From NCBI GenBank assembly GCA_051877855.1, contig JBJEJH010000061.1:122981-186980 (forward strand): a stretch of 64,000 nucleotides of DNA. Reading direction: 5' to 3'. The notes beneath the pieces are model-generated. The model searched no databases. It saw only the letters and a program-made list of their open reading frames with translations, and had not been told where the DNA came from. Below, in pieces: positions 43,844-51,270 of this stretch. This stretch comes from MGBC120314 sp051877855. GTDB taxonomy: Bacteria; Bacillota; Clostridia; Lachnospirales; Lachnospiraceae. Positions within the stretch are counted from its first letter, which is position 1. Each line of letters begins with the position of its first letter. The position numbers and the translations under genes were made by a program.

Positions 43844-44776
43844 TTACTTTCTCATATACTGATAACTATTTTCTATTGTCTTTACCAAACACAACATTGT
43901 TTCTATGTAAGGAACTTTAATCCCATGAATTCTGGCTTTCTCAACAATTGTTCCCGCAATGGAATCTATCTCTGTCTTACGCCCATTCATCACATCCTGT
44001 GACATCGAAGGAAAATGTTCCTTATGTTCATTCATAGACATATTTATGTAACTATTTATTTTATCTTCTGACACATTAATGTTTTCAGCCCTTGCAACTT
44101 CAATTACCTCCTCAAGCACATGATAAACAACCAGCTTACCATATTCTGAATCTCCTATCGCTCCACATGGAACCCTGCAAACCGCTGTTATAGTGTTCAT
44201 TGAAGCATTTAATGCAACCTTTTCCCAGATTTCTTCAAATATGTGTTCTGAAATTACCGGATTCAAACCCGCTGCCTCAAATACTCTTTCTATCTCCTTT
44301 ACAATATCATTCTCCGGTGAGGAACACAAGCAGAACTTTGTACTTCCTGTTTTATGAAATCTTATTTCTGCTTTATCCTTCAAATCTCCGGGGAACGATG
44401 TTATTCCTATTATCACATGTTCTTTCGGTACAAATTGAGTAATAATTTCCTCATTTCCCAATCCGTTTTGAAGTGACATTACATATGTGTCTGAGCCGAT
44501 AAATCCTTTGCATTCTTCCAATGCCTGTCTTGAAAACATAGTCTTTGTAAAAAGTATAATAAGATCAGGGGTTTCTCTAACCTCATCATATTTACAAGCT
44601 TTTGTTTTTGCAATTCGTATTGTTCCTGTGTCATCTTCCACTTGTATACCGTGCAGCTTGATTTTTTCCAGAGTTTGTTCATTAACATCAACCATTGTCA
44701 CATCACATCCACTGAGTGCAAGCATTCCGCCGTACAGACAACCCATTGCTCCTGCGCCAACAACCACGACTTTCAT
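43844..44776 (-). CDS. Ketopantoate reductase-like 2-oxoacid reductase
   Basis: 310 residues of the PanE/ApbA family: the dinucleotide site VVVGAGAMGCLYGGML at residues 3-18, ILFTKTMFSRQALEE, LQNGLGNEE, and the C-terminal helical domain with the active Lys near VALNASMNTITAVCRVPCG. Members reduce 2-oxo acids with NADPH. In this operon, downstream of an aminotransferase, it more likely reduces the 2-oxo acid from an imported amino acid to a 2-hydroxy acid than makes pantoate; no other pantothenate gene is near. This is inference. Confidence 0.85.
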   Translation of the reverse strand: MKVVVVGAGAMGCLYGGMLALSGCDVTMVDVNEQTLEKIKLHGIQVEDDTGTIRIAKTKACKYDEVRETPDLIILFTKTMFSRQALEECKGFIGSDTYVMSLQNGLGNEEIITQFVPKEHVIIGITSFPGDLKDKAEIRFHKTGSTKFCLCSSPENDIVKEIERVFEAAGLNPVISEHIFEEIWEKVALNASMNTITAVCRVPCGAIGDSEYGKLVVYHVLEEVIEVARAENINVSEDKINSYINMSMNEHKEHFPSMSQDVMNGRKTEIDSIAGTIVEKARIHGIKVPYIETMLCLVKTIENSYQYMRK

Positions 44777-45952
44777 TTATTCACCCTCTTCCGTAAGTAC
44801 TTTTCCTAACCTCTTAATTCCTTCTTCTATCTTATCTTCTGCCATCCAGGAAAAATTTAATCTAATGCAATTTTTCTTATCTTTCCTGGTAAAGAAGTTA
44901 GTACCGGATATAAACGCTACTCCTGCTTCTGCAGCCTTAGCCACAAGAGCTTGAGAATCCATATCTTCTCCCAACTCTATCCATACAAAAAATCCGCCAT
45001 GTGGTTTTTTTGTCTTGACATATGATGGAAAATACTTTTCAATTGAATTCCACATTGCATCTCTTTTGCTTCTATAAAAATCTCTCAAATAATCCAGTCT
45101 TTTTTCCCAATCATTATTTGCCAGATAATCAGCTACGATATATTCATTAAGTGTACTTACCTGCAAATCACACAATGTCTTAATCAATGAATACTTTTCA
45201 AGAATTTCCGGTGAAGCGCATACCCAGCCCAGTCTCAAACCCGGACAAAGGGTTTTAGAAAATGTTCCCAATAATATTACATGTCCATCTTCATCATAAT
45301 GCTTTAAGCAAGGTAATTTTTCCTGGTCGTATGCAAGTTCACTGTATGGACTATCTTCAACAATGGGAATATCAAACTCTTTGGCAAGTTTAACTAATTC
45401 TTTTCTTTTTTCAACACTCATGATACTTGCTGATGGGTTCTGAAAATCAGGTATTGTATAAATCATTCCGGCATTTGGTGTTTTTTCAAGTATTTCCCGA
45501 AGACTCTCCATATTCATTCCGTCTTCATCCATCTTCACTCCAACACACTCAGCTCCTAATGCATTAAAGATATTAAGTGCACCTGTATAGCTTGGTTCTT
45601 CACAAATTACTACATCGCCTTTATTTAGAAATATGCTGGCTGAAAAATAAATTCCCTGCTGTGAACCTGATGTCATAAGAATCATGTCAGCCGTAACATC
45701 TGCTCCAAGACTCTTAACAACCTTATTTGCAATCAACTCTCTAATCTCTTGTATTCCATAGGTTGAACTATATTGTAATGCTTTTGAAAGATCCTTTTCC
45801 TGTACCTTTTCTATTGACTTTTTAATTTCCTCGTATGGGAACACTTTATCATCCGGCTTCCCTGCTGCAAGAGAAATAATATCAGGTCTATCAAATAATT
45901 TATTTCTAATATCTGATGGTGCAAATCTGCTAACACATTCTGCGTATTTCAT
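44777..45952 (-). CDS. PLP-dependent aminotransferase (fold type I, LysN/MocR-like)
   Basis: 391 residues. The PLP Lys is in LLGTFSKTLCPGLRLGWV at about residue 230; ILMTSGSQQGIYFSA, CEEPSYTGALNIFNALG, YTIPDFQNPSASIMS and the C-terminal FVWIELG and NCIRLNFSW (the substrate-carboxylate Arg) give the 2-aminoadipate/aromatic aminotransferase subclass. There is no N-terminal DNA-binding domain. It follows the racemase by seven bases and touches the reductase gene, so the three act together: racemise, transaminate, reduce. The amino acid is unknown. Confidence 0.9.
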   Translation of the reverse strand: MKYAECVSRFAPSDIRNKLFDRPDIISLAAGKPDDKVFPYEEIKKSIEKVQEKDLSKALQYSSTYGIQEIRELIANKVVKSLGADVTADMILMTSGSQQGIYFSASIFLNKGDVVICEEPSYTGALNIFNALGAECVGVKMDEDGMNMESLREILEKTPNAGMIYTIPDFQNPSASIMSVEKRKELVKLAKEFDIPIVEDSPYSELAYDQEKLPCLKHYDEDGHVILLGTFSKTLCPGLRLGWVCASPEILEKYSLIKTLCDLQVSTLNEYIVADYLANNDWEKRLDYLRDFYRSKRDAMWNSIEKYFPSYVKTKKPHGGFFVWIELGEDMDSQALVAKAAEAGVAFISGTNFFTRKDKKNCIRLNFSWMAEDKIEEGIKRLGKVLTEEGE

Positions 45953-45959
45953 CTTACAA

Positions 45960-46607
45960 TCACTCCTCTTCCTTTAATATTGAATACATAACCTCTGCCG
46001 GATCTATAATTGGAATTGATGTTCTTTTCTTCATTTCTTCCATAATATAAGGAAAATGTGTACATCCTAAAACTATTGCTTCAACATCGTTTACTTCAAA
46101 ATAGGAGATAACCTTATCAATTCCCATTTTTTTAATCAGATTGTCCGGTGAGATTTTCATTTCCACACCTTCTACAAGTGAAAGATTAGATACTCCAACA
46201 ATTTCTATATCATTTGAGACTGTCAGAAATGTTTTTTCGATCCCTGCAAGTCCCTGACAGTTTCCAGCCATCACTCCAATCTTCCCGTATGCATTTCCTA
46301 ACTTTTCATACGCATCCAGTGGAGTAACGATTGTAACACCTGTTTTTCTCGAAACAGTCTTCATATCAATTGTAGAACTTAAGGAATTACAATAAATCAT
46401 AACCTTATCTACCTTAGCATCTATTGCTTCTTTAATTAGTGAAATAATTTTCTGCTCACGCTCTTCATATTGGAGAAATTGAAATTGTGTCTGTTCTCTT
46501 GCCCCTTCAGATACCGGAAGTGAAATCGTATTTATTCCATTTGCTTCCAGAAACTCTGCTCCCATCTTAGTATCTACAGGTGATCCGGCTATAACACCAA
46601 CCCTCAC
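45960..46607 (-). CDS. Aspartate/glutamate racemase family enzyme
   Basis: 215 residues, cofactor-independent racemase fold. The two catalytic Cys residues are in MIYCNSLSSTID (about residue 73) and IVLGCTHFPYIM (about residue 181), each followed by the usual Asn/Thr. The length is typical of the two-lobed family. It is the first gene of the operon, read from GTG at 46607, 75 bases downstream of a strong promoter. It could racemise aspartate, glutamate or another amino acid. With an importer and an aminotransferase it suggests use of a D-amino acid. Confidence 0.88.
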   Translation of the reverse strand: MRVGVIAGSPVDTKMGAEFLEANGINTISLPVSEGAREQTQFQFLQYEEREQKIISLIKEAIDAKVDKVMIYCNSLSSTIDMKTVSRKTGVTIVTPLDAYEKLGNAYGKIGVMAGNCQGLAGIEKTFLTVSNDIEIVGVSNLSLVEGVEMKISPDNLIKKMGIDKVISYFEVNDVEAIVLGCTHFPYIMEEMKKRTSIPIIDPAEVMYSILKEEE

Positions 46608-46629
46608 GTCATCATCTCTTTTCTCTATG

Positions 46630-46644
46630 CGAAACGCCGTTTCG
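46630..46644. promoter_or_regulatory. Candidate IclR operator (perfect palindrome)
   Basis: CGAAACG-C-CGTTTCG, seven-base arms around one base. It lies 15 bases downstream of the -10 box of the racemase operon, where a bound repressor would block transcription. The same CGAAACG word occurs again at 46746-46752 and, as GTTTCG, at 46715-46720. Confidence 0.65.
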
Positions 46645-46658
46645 TTTTCTTGTACCCT

Positions 46659-46686
46659 ATTATATCCTTTTTTGCTTATGTGTCAA
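46659..46686 (-). promoter_or_regulatory. Promoter of the racemase-ABC operon
   Basis: Minus-strand TTGACA (46681-46686) and TATAAT (46659-46664) match the sigma-A consensus exactly, with 16 bases between. Confidence 0.78.
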
Positions 46687-46714
46687 TACTTTTATAATAT
46701 TTTTTTATTTATTT

Positions 46715-46752
46715 GTTTCGCTCTATGAAATATTATTTTTTTTTACGAAACG
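46715..46752. promoter_or_regulatory. Second candidate IclR binding region
   Basis: GTTTCGCTCTATGAAAT (46715-46731) is an imperfect inverted repeat, and CGAAACG (46746-46752) is a half site that ends two bases before the -35 box of the regulator promoter. Together with the palindrome at 46630 it suggests coordinated control of both divergent units. Confidence 0.5.
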
Positions 46753-46754
46753 TA

Positions 46755-46783
46755 TTGCATTTTAAAAAAAATGGATATATGAT
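46755..46783 (+). promoter_or_regulatory. Promoter of the IclR regulator gene
   Basis: TTGCAT (46755-46760) and TATGAT (46778-46783), spacing 17, 32 bases before the ATG. The half operator directly upstream suggests autoregulation. Confidence 0.65.
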
Positions 46784-46815
46784 TATAGACATATTACAGA
46801 AAAAGGAGGCATCAT

Positions 46816-47595
46816 ATGCCAGCACCAAGTGAAATAAATGATGTTAATAACGACAAATACTTACTTCAATCCGTTGATAATGCTTTGTACATACTAGATT
46901 TAATATCAGATAAATCTGAATTAACAATCTCTGATATTTGTAAAATAACGGGACAAAGTAAAAGCACTGTATTCAGAATACTATATACGCTTATGAAGAA
47001 TGGATATATAAAAGCAGATAATAATGGCAAATATCATCTCAGTTATAAAATGATGATAATGAGTAAAAAGATAAATGAGCGTTCCGAAATTATACGTTCA
47101 GCACATCATCTTTTATCCGAGCTTTCTTCTTTATGTAATGAAACAACGCATCTCGTTGTTTGGAATACGGATAGCGATGTGGTCTTCATTGATAAAGTAA
47201 CAAGTTCTACTGCTTCTATTAGAATGGATGCGCAGGTTGGATATACCGCTCCTGCACATATTACATCTACAGGCAAGGTATTGTTGGCCTTTTCATCTGA
47301 AGATGTACTTAATAACTACCTGGAACATGCAACGTTTAACAAAAGAACAACCAATACAATTTCAAACAAAGCAGACTTCATTAGGGAATTAAATCAAATA
47401 CGCGATGTGGGATATGGACAGAATGATGAAGAAAGTGAAATTGGTCTGACAACATATGCTGCCCCAATTATTTTGAACAACATTCCTGTCGCTGCAATCA
47501 GCATCGCCGGTCCAACAGTCAGAATGCATTCTAACAAAGAGACATTTATCGAATTGGTTAAGGAGTACGCTGTTAAAATCAGTAAGACATTGTAG
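46816..47595 (+). CDS. IclR-family transcriptional regulator
   Basis: 259 residues. The N-terminal winged helix has LYILDLISDKSELTISDICKITG and the recognition helix QSKSTVFRILYTLMKNGYI. The effector domain has AHITSTGKVLLAF and GYGQNDEESEIGLTTYAAPI, the standard IclR C-terminal ligand pocket. It starts with AAAGGAGG. It diverges from the amino-acid operon and shares an intergenic region with palindromic CGAAACG sites, so it most likely controls that operon in response to a metabolite of the pathway. Confidence 0.93.
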   Translation: MPAPSEINDVNNDKYLLQSVDNALYILDLISDKSELTISDICKITGQSKSTVFRILYTLMKNGYIKADNNGKYHLSYKMMIMSKKINERSEIIRSAHHLLSELSSLCNETTHLVVWNTDSDVVFIDKVTSSTASIRMDAQVGYTAPAHITSTGKVLLAFSSEDVLNNYLEHATFNKRTTNTISNKADFIRELNQIRDVGYGQNDEESEIGLTTYAAPIILNNIPVAAISIAGPTVRMHSNKETFIELVKEYAVKISKTL

Positions 47596-47628
47596 TTTCA
47601 ATTTTTATTTTGAAATGGAGCATTTTAT

Positions 47629-48543
47629 ATGGGCAATGTATTTTTTCAAATTATGATATTATTTATTATTATTTTTATAGGATATATATGTAAGAAGACC
47701 AATATTCTTGATAATATATCAGATCAGAAAATATCTCGCTTTATTGTTAATATTGCAATACCTTGTACTATATTTAACTCCATCAAAAACTTAAACAATA
47801 CAAGTTCTAATTCTATACTCATAACAATTAGTATTGCAATTAGCGTTTTTGTTATTATTCCTTTTTTGTCTGCTATCCTGGTACGATTAGCTCATTGGAA
47901 CAGGGTTTATAATCTATTACTTGATTATAGCAATCTTGGTTTTATGGGCATTCCTATCATTACTTCGATCTTTGGGGATGAATATACCTTTCATGTTGCT
48001 ATTTTCATGATGATATTTAATATAAGTATTTTTTCTTATGGAGTATATGTCCTGATAGACGGCAGACAGTTGTCAGTAAAATCTATGCTTAAAAAGCTGT
48101 TAAATCCCGGAATAGTATCATCATTTATTGCTTTAATAATGTTTTTCCTGCACTTACATTTTCCGGACTTACTCTCCCAATGTATTTCACAGATAAGTTT
48201 AGTAACAACCCCTATGGCTATGATAATTATAGGTTCAACACTGGCAAATGTATCTTTTCGTGATACTTTTACAGATATTAACTTGTTTATATTCAGTTTC
48301 ATTAAGCTGGTTGTCTACCCCATATTAATCTGGTTTATATTCAGATTGTTTATTCACGACACAAATCTTCTGGCTCTATCAATTATTTTGACCGGTTTGC
48401 CAACTGGTGCCAATGTATCAATGCTTTGTAATGAATACCAGGTTGAAGTTGATACAGTGGCCTCCGGAATTTTTATCAGCACGGTTTTATCTCTGATTTC
48501 TATTCCGGTAATGTTGTTATTAATTAAATATTTTATTATTTAG
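47629..48543 (+). CDS. AEC family (auxin efflux carrier-like) transporter
   Basis: 304 residues with ten membrane helices in two halves, matching the AEC fold: FIIIFIGYICKKTNIL and PCTIFNSIKNL in the first half, YSNLGFMGIPIITSIFG at the crossover and LTGLPTGANVSMLCNEY in the second. Bacterial members export or import organic acids such as malate. Here it could move the 2-hydroxy or 2-oxo acid from the neighbouring operon. The base composition is very A+T rich compared with the flanking housekeeping genes. Confidence 0.87.
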   Translation: MGNVFFQIMILFIIIFIGYICKKTNILDNISDQKISRFIVNIAIPCTIFNSIKNLNNTSSNSILITISIAISVFVIIPFLSAILVRLAHWNRVYNLLLDYSNLGFMGIPIITSIFGDEYTFHVAIFMMIFNISIFSYGVYVLIDGRQLSVKSMLKKLLNPGIVSSFIALIMFFLHLHFPDLLSQCISQISLVTTPMAMIIIGSTLANVSFRDTFTDINLFIFSFIKLVVYPILIWFIFRLFIHDTNLLALSIILTGLPTGANVSMLCNEYQVEVDTVASGIFISTVLSLISIPVMLLLIKYFII

Positions 48544-48554
48544 GAGGACTTTTT

Positions 48555-49157
48555 ATGGAAAAGTATGTAGTAACAATTACAAGACAATTCGGAAGTTTGG
48601 GACGACCAATTGCCAAGGAACTGTCACATCTGTTAAATATTGAGTATTACGACAGAGATATTGTAGACAAGACCGCAAAAAATGTTAATCTTCCTGTTTC
48701 AGTTGTAAGCGATGCAGAGGAGGCAGCTAAATCAAGCTTTTTTTCAATGAAGTTTCCACTAGGCCTTGGTACTACCGGAATGCAGGAGCAGATATTCCAG
48801 ACTCAGAGAAAAATTATTCTTGATTTAGCATCAAAGGAATCCTGCATAATCGTAGGAAGATGTTCGGATTTCATCCTTAAAGATCATCCAAATCACATAA
48901 GCGTATATATTCACGCACCTTATGAAGATCGTCTACGCAACTGCATTGAAAACCTTAAAATGGACGAAAATGAAGCTAAAAAAATGATTCACGAAGTCGA
49001 TGCTGCAAGAGATTCTTACCATATGCACTATGCAAAATATCTTCCATCTGACTATAAGCACAAGGATTTAATTATCAACAGTAGCCTGCTGGGAGTTGAA
49101 GGAACAGCTAAGTATCTGGCACAGCTTGTCCTGGAAAAGTTCGCATTAGCAAAATAA
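48555..49157 (+). CDS. Cytidylate kinase-like family protein
   Basis: 200 residues similar in layout to the AAA_26/cytidylate-kinase-like family: VVTITRQFGSLGRPIAKELSHLL at the start (P-loop-like but without a GKS), YYDRDIVDKTAK, CIIVGRCSDFILKDHPNHISVYIHAP, and a DAARDSYHMHYAK lid region. The phosphate-binding loop is the unusual GSLGRP of this family. The substrate is not known; it need not be CMP. It follows the AEC transporter by 11 bases with GGAGG and is the last gene of the plus-strand unit. Confidence 0.82.
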   Translation: MEKYVVTITRQFGSLGRPIAKELSHLLNIEYYDRDIVDKTAKNVNLPVSVVSDAEEAAKSSFFSMKFPLGLGTTGMQEQIFQTQRKIILDLASKESCIIVGRCSDFILKDHPNHISVYIHAPYEDRLRNCIENLKMDENEAKKMIHEVDAARDSYHMHYAKYLPSDYKHKDLIINSSLLGVEGTAKYLAQLVLEKFALAK

Positions 49158-49175
49158 ATAATTCAAAGTTCGTAA

Positions 49176-49210
49176 AAAAGACCCGGGGCACTGTGGTGAC
49201 CCCGGGTTTT
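49176..49210 (+). terminator. Terminator between convergent genes
   Basis: ACCCGGGG (49181-49188) with CCCCGGGT (49200-49207), loop of eleven, A-run before and T-run after, so it can serve both the kinase-like gene and tkt. Confidence 0.88.
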
Positions 49211-49214
49211 CATA

Positions 49215-51203
49215 TTATAAAATGCTCTTTACAGTTGCCACAACATTTTCAACCGTAAATCCAAACTTTTCAAATAACTTCGCTGCCGGTCCACTGGCAC
49301 CAAATCCACGCATACATACTGTTGCACCATCCAGTCCGACATATTTGCCCCAGCCGAAGTCTGAAAGTGCTTCAACTGCCACTCTCTTGCGAACATTCTT
49401 TGGAAGTACGGATTCTTTATATTCTTCAGACTGATTTTCAAACTCATCCATCGAAGGCATACTTACCACACGTACATCAATGCCCTCCTTCATAAGCTCT
49501 TCCTTCGCCTGTACCGCAAGGGATACTTCCGAACCGGAGGCCATAAGGATTGCATCCGGAGTTGTCTTCGTTGCATCCGCAATAACATAACCACCCTTTA
49601 ATGCATCCTTGCTGCTTCCCGGAATCTGCGGAAGATTCTGTCTGGAAAGTACCAATGCAGTAGGGGTTGTCTTAGACTTGACTGCATACTGCCATGCCGC
49701 TGCGGTCTCCGTATAATCACAAGGTCTGAATACTGTAAAATTCGGAAGTGAACGGAACATTGCCAGCTGTTCGATTGGCTCATGTGTCGGACCGTCTTCA
49801 CCAACACCGATACTATCATGTGTCAATACAAATGTGGTCGGAACTCCCATAATTGCTGAAAGACGTGCCATCGGCTTCACATAATCGCTGAATACGAAGA
49901 AGGTTGCCACAAATGCTCGCAAACCTCCATGCAGCATCATACCATTGGCAACCGCAGTCATCGCCAACTCTCTTACACCAAAGTGGAAATTACATCCTTC
50001 ATAGGAACCCTTGGCAAAATCACCCTTACCGTTCATGTATGTCTTGGTAGATGGCGCAAGATCTGCCGCACCGCCTACAAGTCCCGGCATAACTTCCTTA
50101 ATCTTCTGAATCAACTTACCGGAAACACTTCTTGTTGCTTCCGCCTTATCCTCATGTGCCCAGTATTCTTCCGATGCAAATAATTCATCCACATAGGATT
50201 CATCATAATGCTTATCCCAAAGTTCCTTCAGTTCAGGGAACTTTGCAGCATACTCGGCAAACATTTTGTTCCATTCATCCTCATCCTGTGCCTTCTCTTT
50301 GGCAATCTTATCAAAATGATCATACACTTCCTGCGGAACATAGAATGGTTCCTGTGACGGCCATCCCAGATTCTCCTTCATTGCAGTAACGTTATCAACA
50401 CCAAGAGGTTCTCCGTGAGCGCTTGCCTTCCCCTGCTTCGCCGGACAACCAAAACCAATCTGGGTCTTCACTGTAATAAAAGAAGGTCTCTCCTTATCCG
50501 CCTTAGCCTCCTCAATCGCCCGGCCGATTGCCTCAAGGTCATTACCGTCTTCCACGATAATATTCTGGAAACCAAAGGCTTCCATTCTCTTTTGAACATT
50601 TTCTGTAAATGCAATATCTGTGCTTCCCTCAATAGAAATCTGATTGGAATCATAGAAAATAATTAACTTCGATAAACCTAAAGTACCTGCTAATGAAAAT
50701 GCCTCAGATGAAATACCTTCCATCATACATCCGTCACCACCTAAAGCATAGGTATAGTGATCCACTACCGGATATCCCTCGCGGTTAAATACTGCCGCCA
50801 TGTGGGCTTCTGCCGCCGCCATACCAACAGCCATACCCATACCTGCACCCAGAGGTCCTGTTGTCGCCTCCACGCCTACGGTATGACGATATTCCGGATG
50901 TCCCGGTGTGAGAGATCCCAGCTGACGAAACTCCATCAGGTCTTCCTTCTTAAGATCTCCGTATCCAAATAAATGTAACAACGAATACAACAACATAGAA
51001 CCGTGTCCACCGGAAAGAATAAAACGGTCACGATTAACCCATTCCGGATTCTTAGGATTGTGTCTCATATATTTTGTCCATAACTCATACGCCATCGGCG
51101 CTGCTCCAAGAGGTAATCCCGGATGACCTGAATTAGCCTTCTGTATCGCATCTGCTGACAATACTCTGATCGCATTTACCGATAAATTGTCAATTGTACT
51201 CAT
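49215..51203 (-). CDS. tkt: Transketolase
   Basis: 662 residues, full length. The thiamine diphosphate site is in GDGCMMEGISSEAFSLAGTLGLSKLI with the metal-binding YDSNQISIEG. SGHGSMLLYSL and GHPEYRHTVGVEATTGPLGAG precede it. The pyrimidine domain has NFHFGVRELAM (catalytic Glu) and THDSIGVGEDGPTHEPIEQL. It interconverts pentose, sedoheptulose and triose phosphates and so also supplies sedoheptulose 7-phosphate to the heptose pathway at 17740. The start ATG has GGGAGG upstream next to a small GGGTT/AACCC hairpin. Confidence 0.96.
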   Translation of the reverse strand: MSTIDNLSVNAIRVLSADAIQKANSGHPGLPLGAAPMAYELWTKYMRHNPKNPEWVNRDRFILSGGHGSMLLYSLLHLFGYGDLKKEDLMEFRQLGSLTPGHPEYRHTVGVEATTGPLGAGMGMAVGMAAAEAHMAAVFNREGYPVVDHYTYALGGDGCMMEGISSEAFSLAGTLGLSKLIIFYDSNQISIEGSTDIAFTENVQKRMEAFGFQNIIVEDGNDLEAIGRAIEEAKADKERPSFITVKTQIGFGCPAKQGKASAHGEPLGVDNVTAMKENLGWPSQEPFYVPQEVYDHFDKIAKEKAQDEDEWNKMFAEYAAKFPELKELWDKHYDESYVDELFASEEYWAHEDKAEATRSVSGKLIQKIKEVMPGLVGGAADLAPSTKTYMNGKGDFAKGSYEGCNFHFGVRELAMTAVANGMMLHGGLRAFVATFFVFSDYVKPMARLSAIMGVPTTFVLTHDSIGVGEDGPTHEPIEQLAMFRSLPNFTVFRPCDYTETAAAWQYAVKSKTTPTALVLSRQNLPQIPGSSKDALKGGYVIADATKTTPDAILMASGSEVSLAVQAKEELMKEGIDVRVVSMPSMDEFENQSEEYKESVLPKNVRKRVAVEALSDFGWGKYVGLDGATVCMRGFGASGPAAKLFEKFGFTVENVVATVKSIL

Positions 51204-51270
51204 TTTTACATATTCCTCCCGGGTTGCAAACCCATTAAATTATATAATTACTTTTTATATTATTGCCTGA

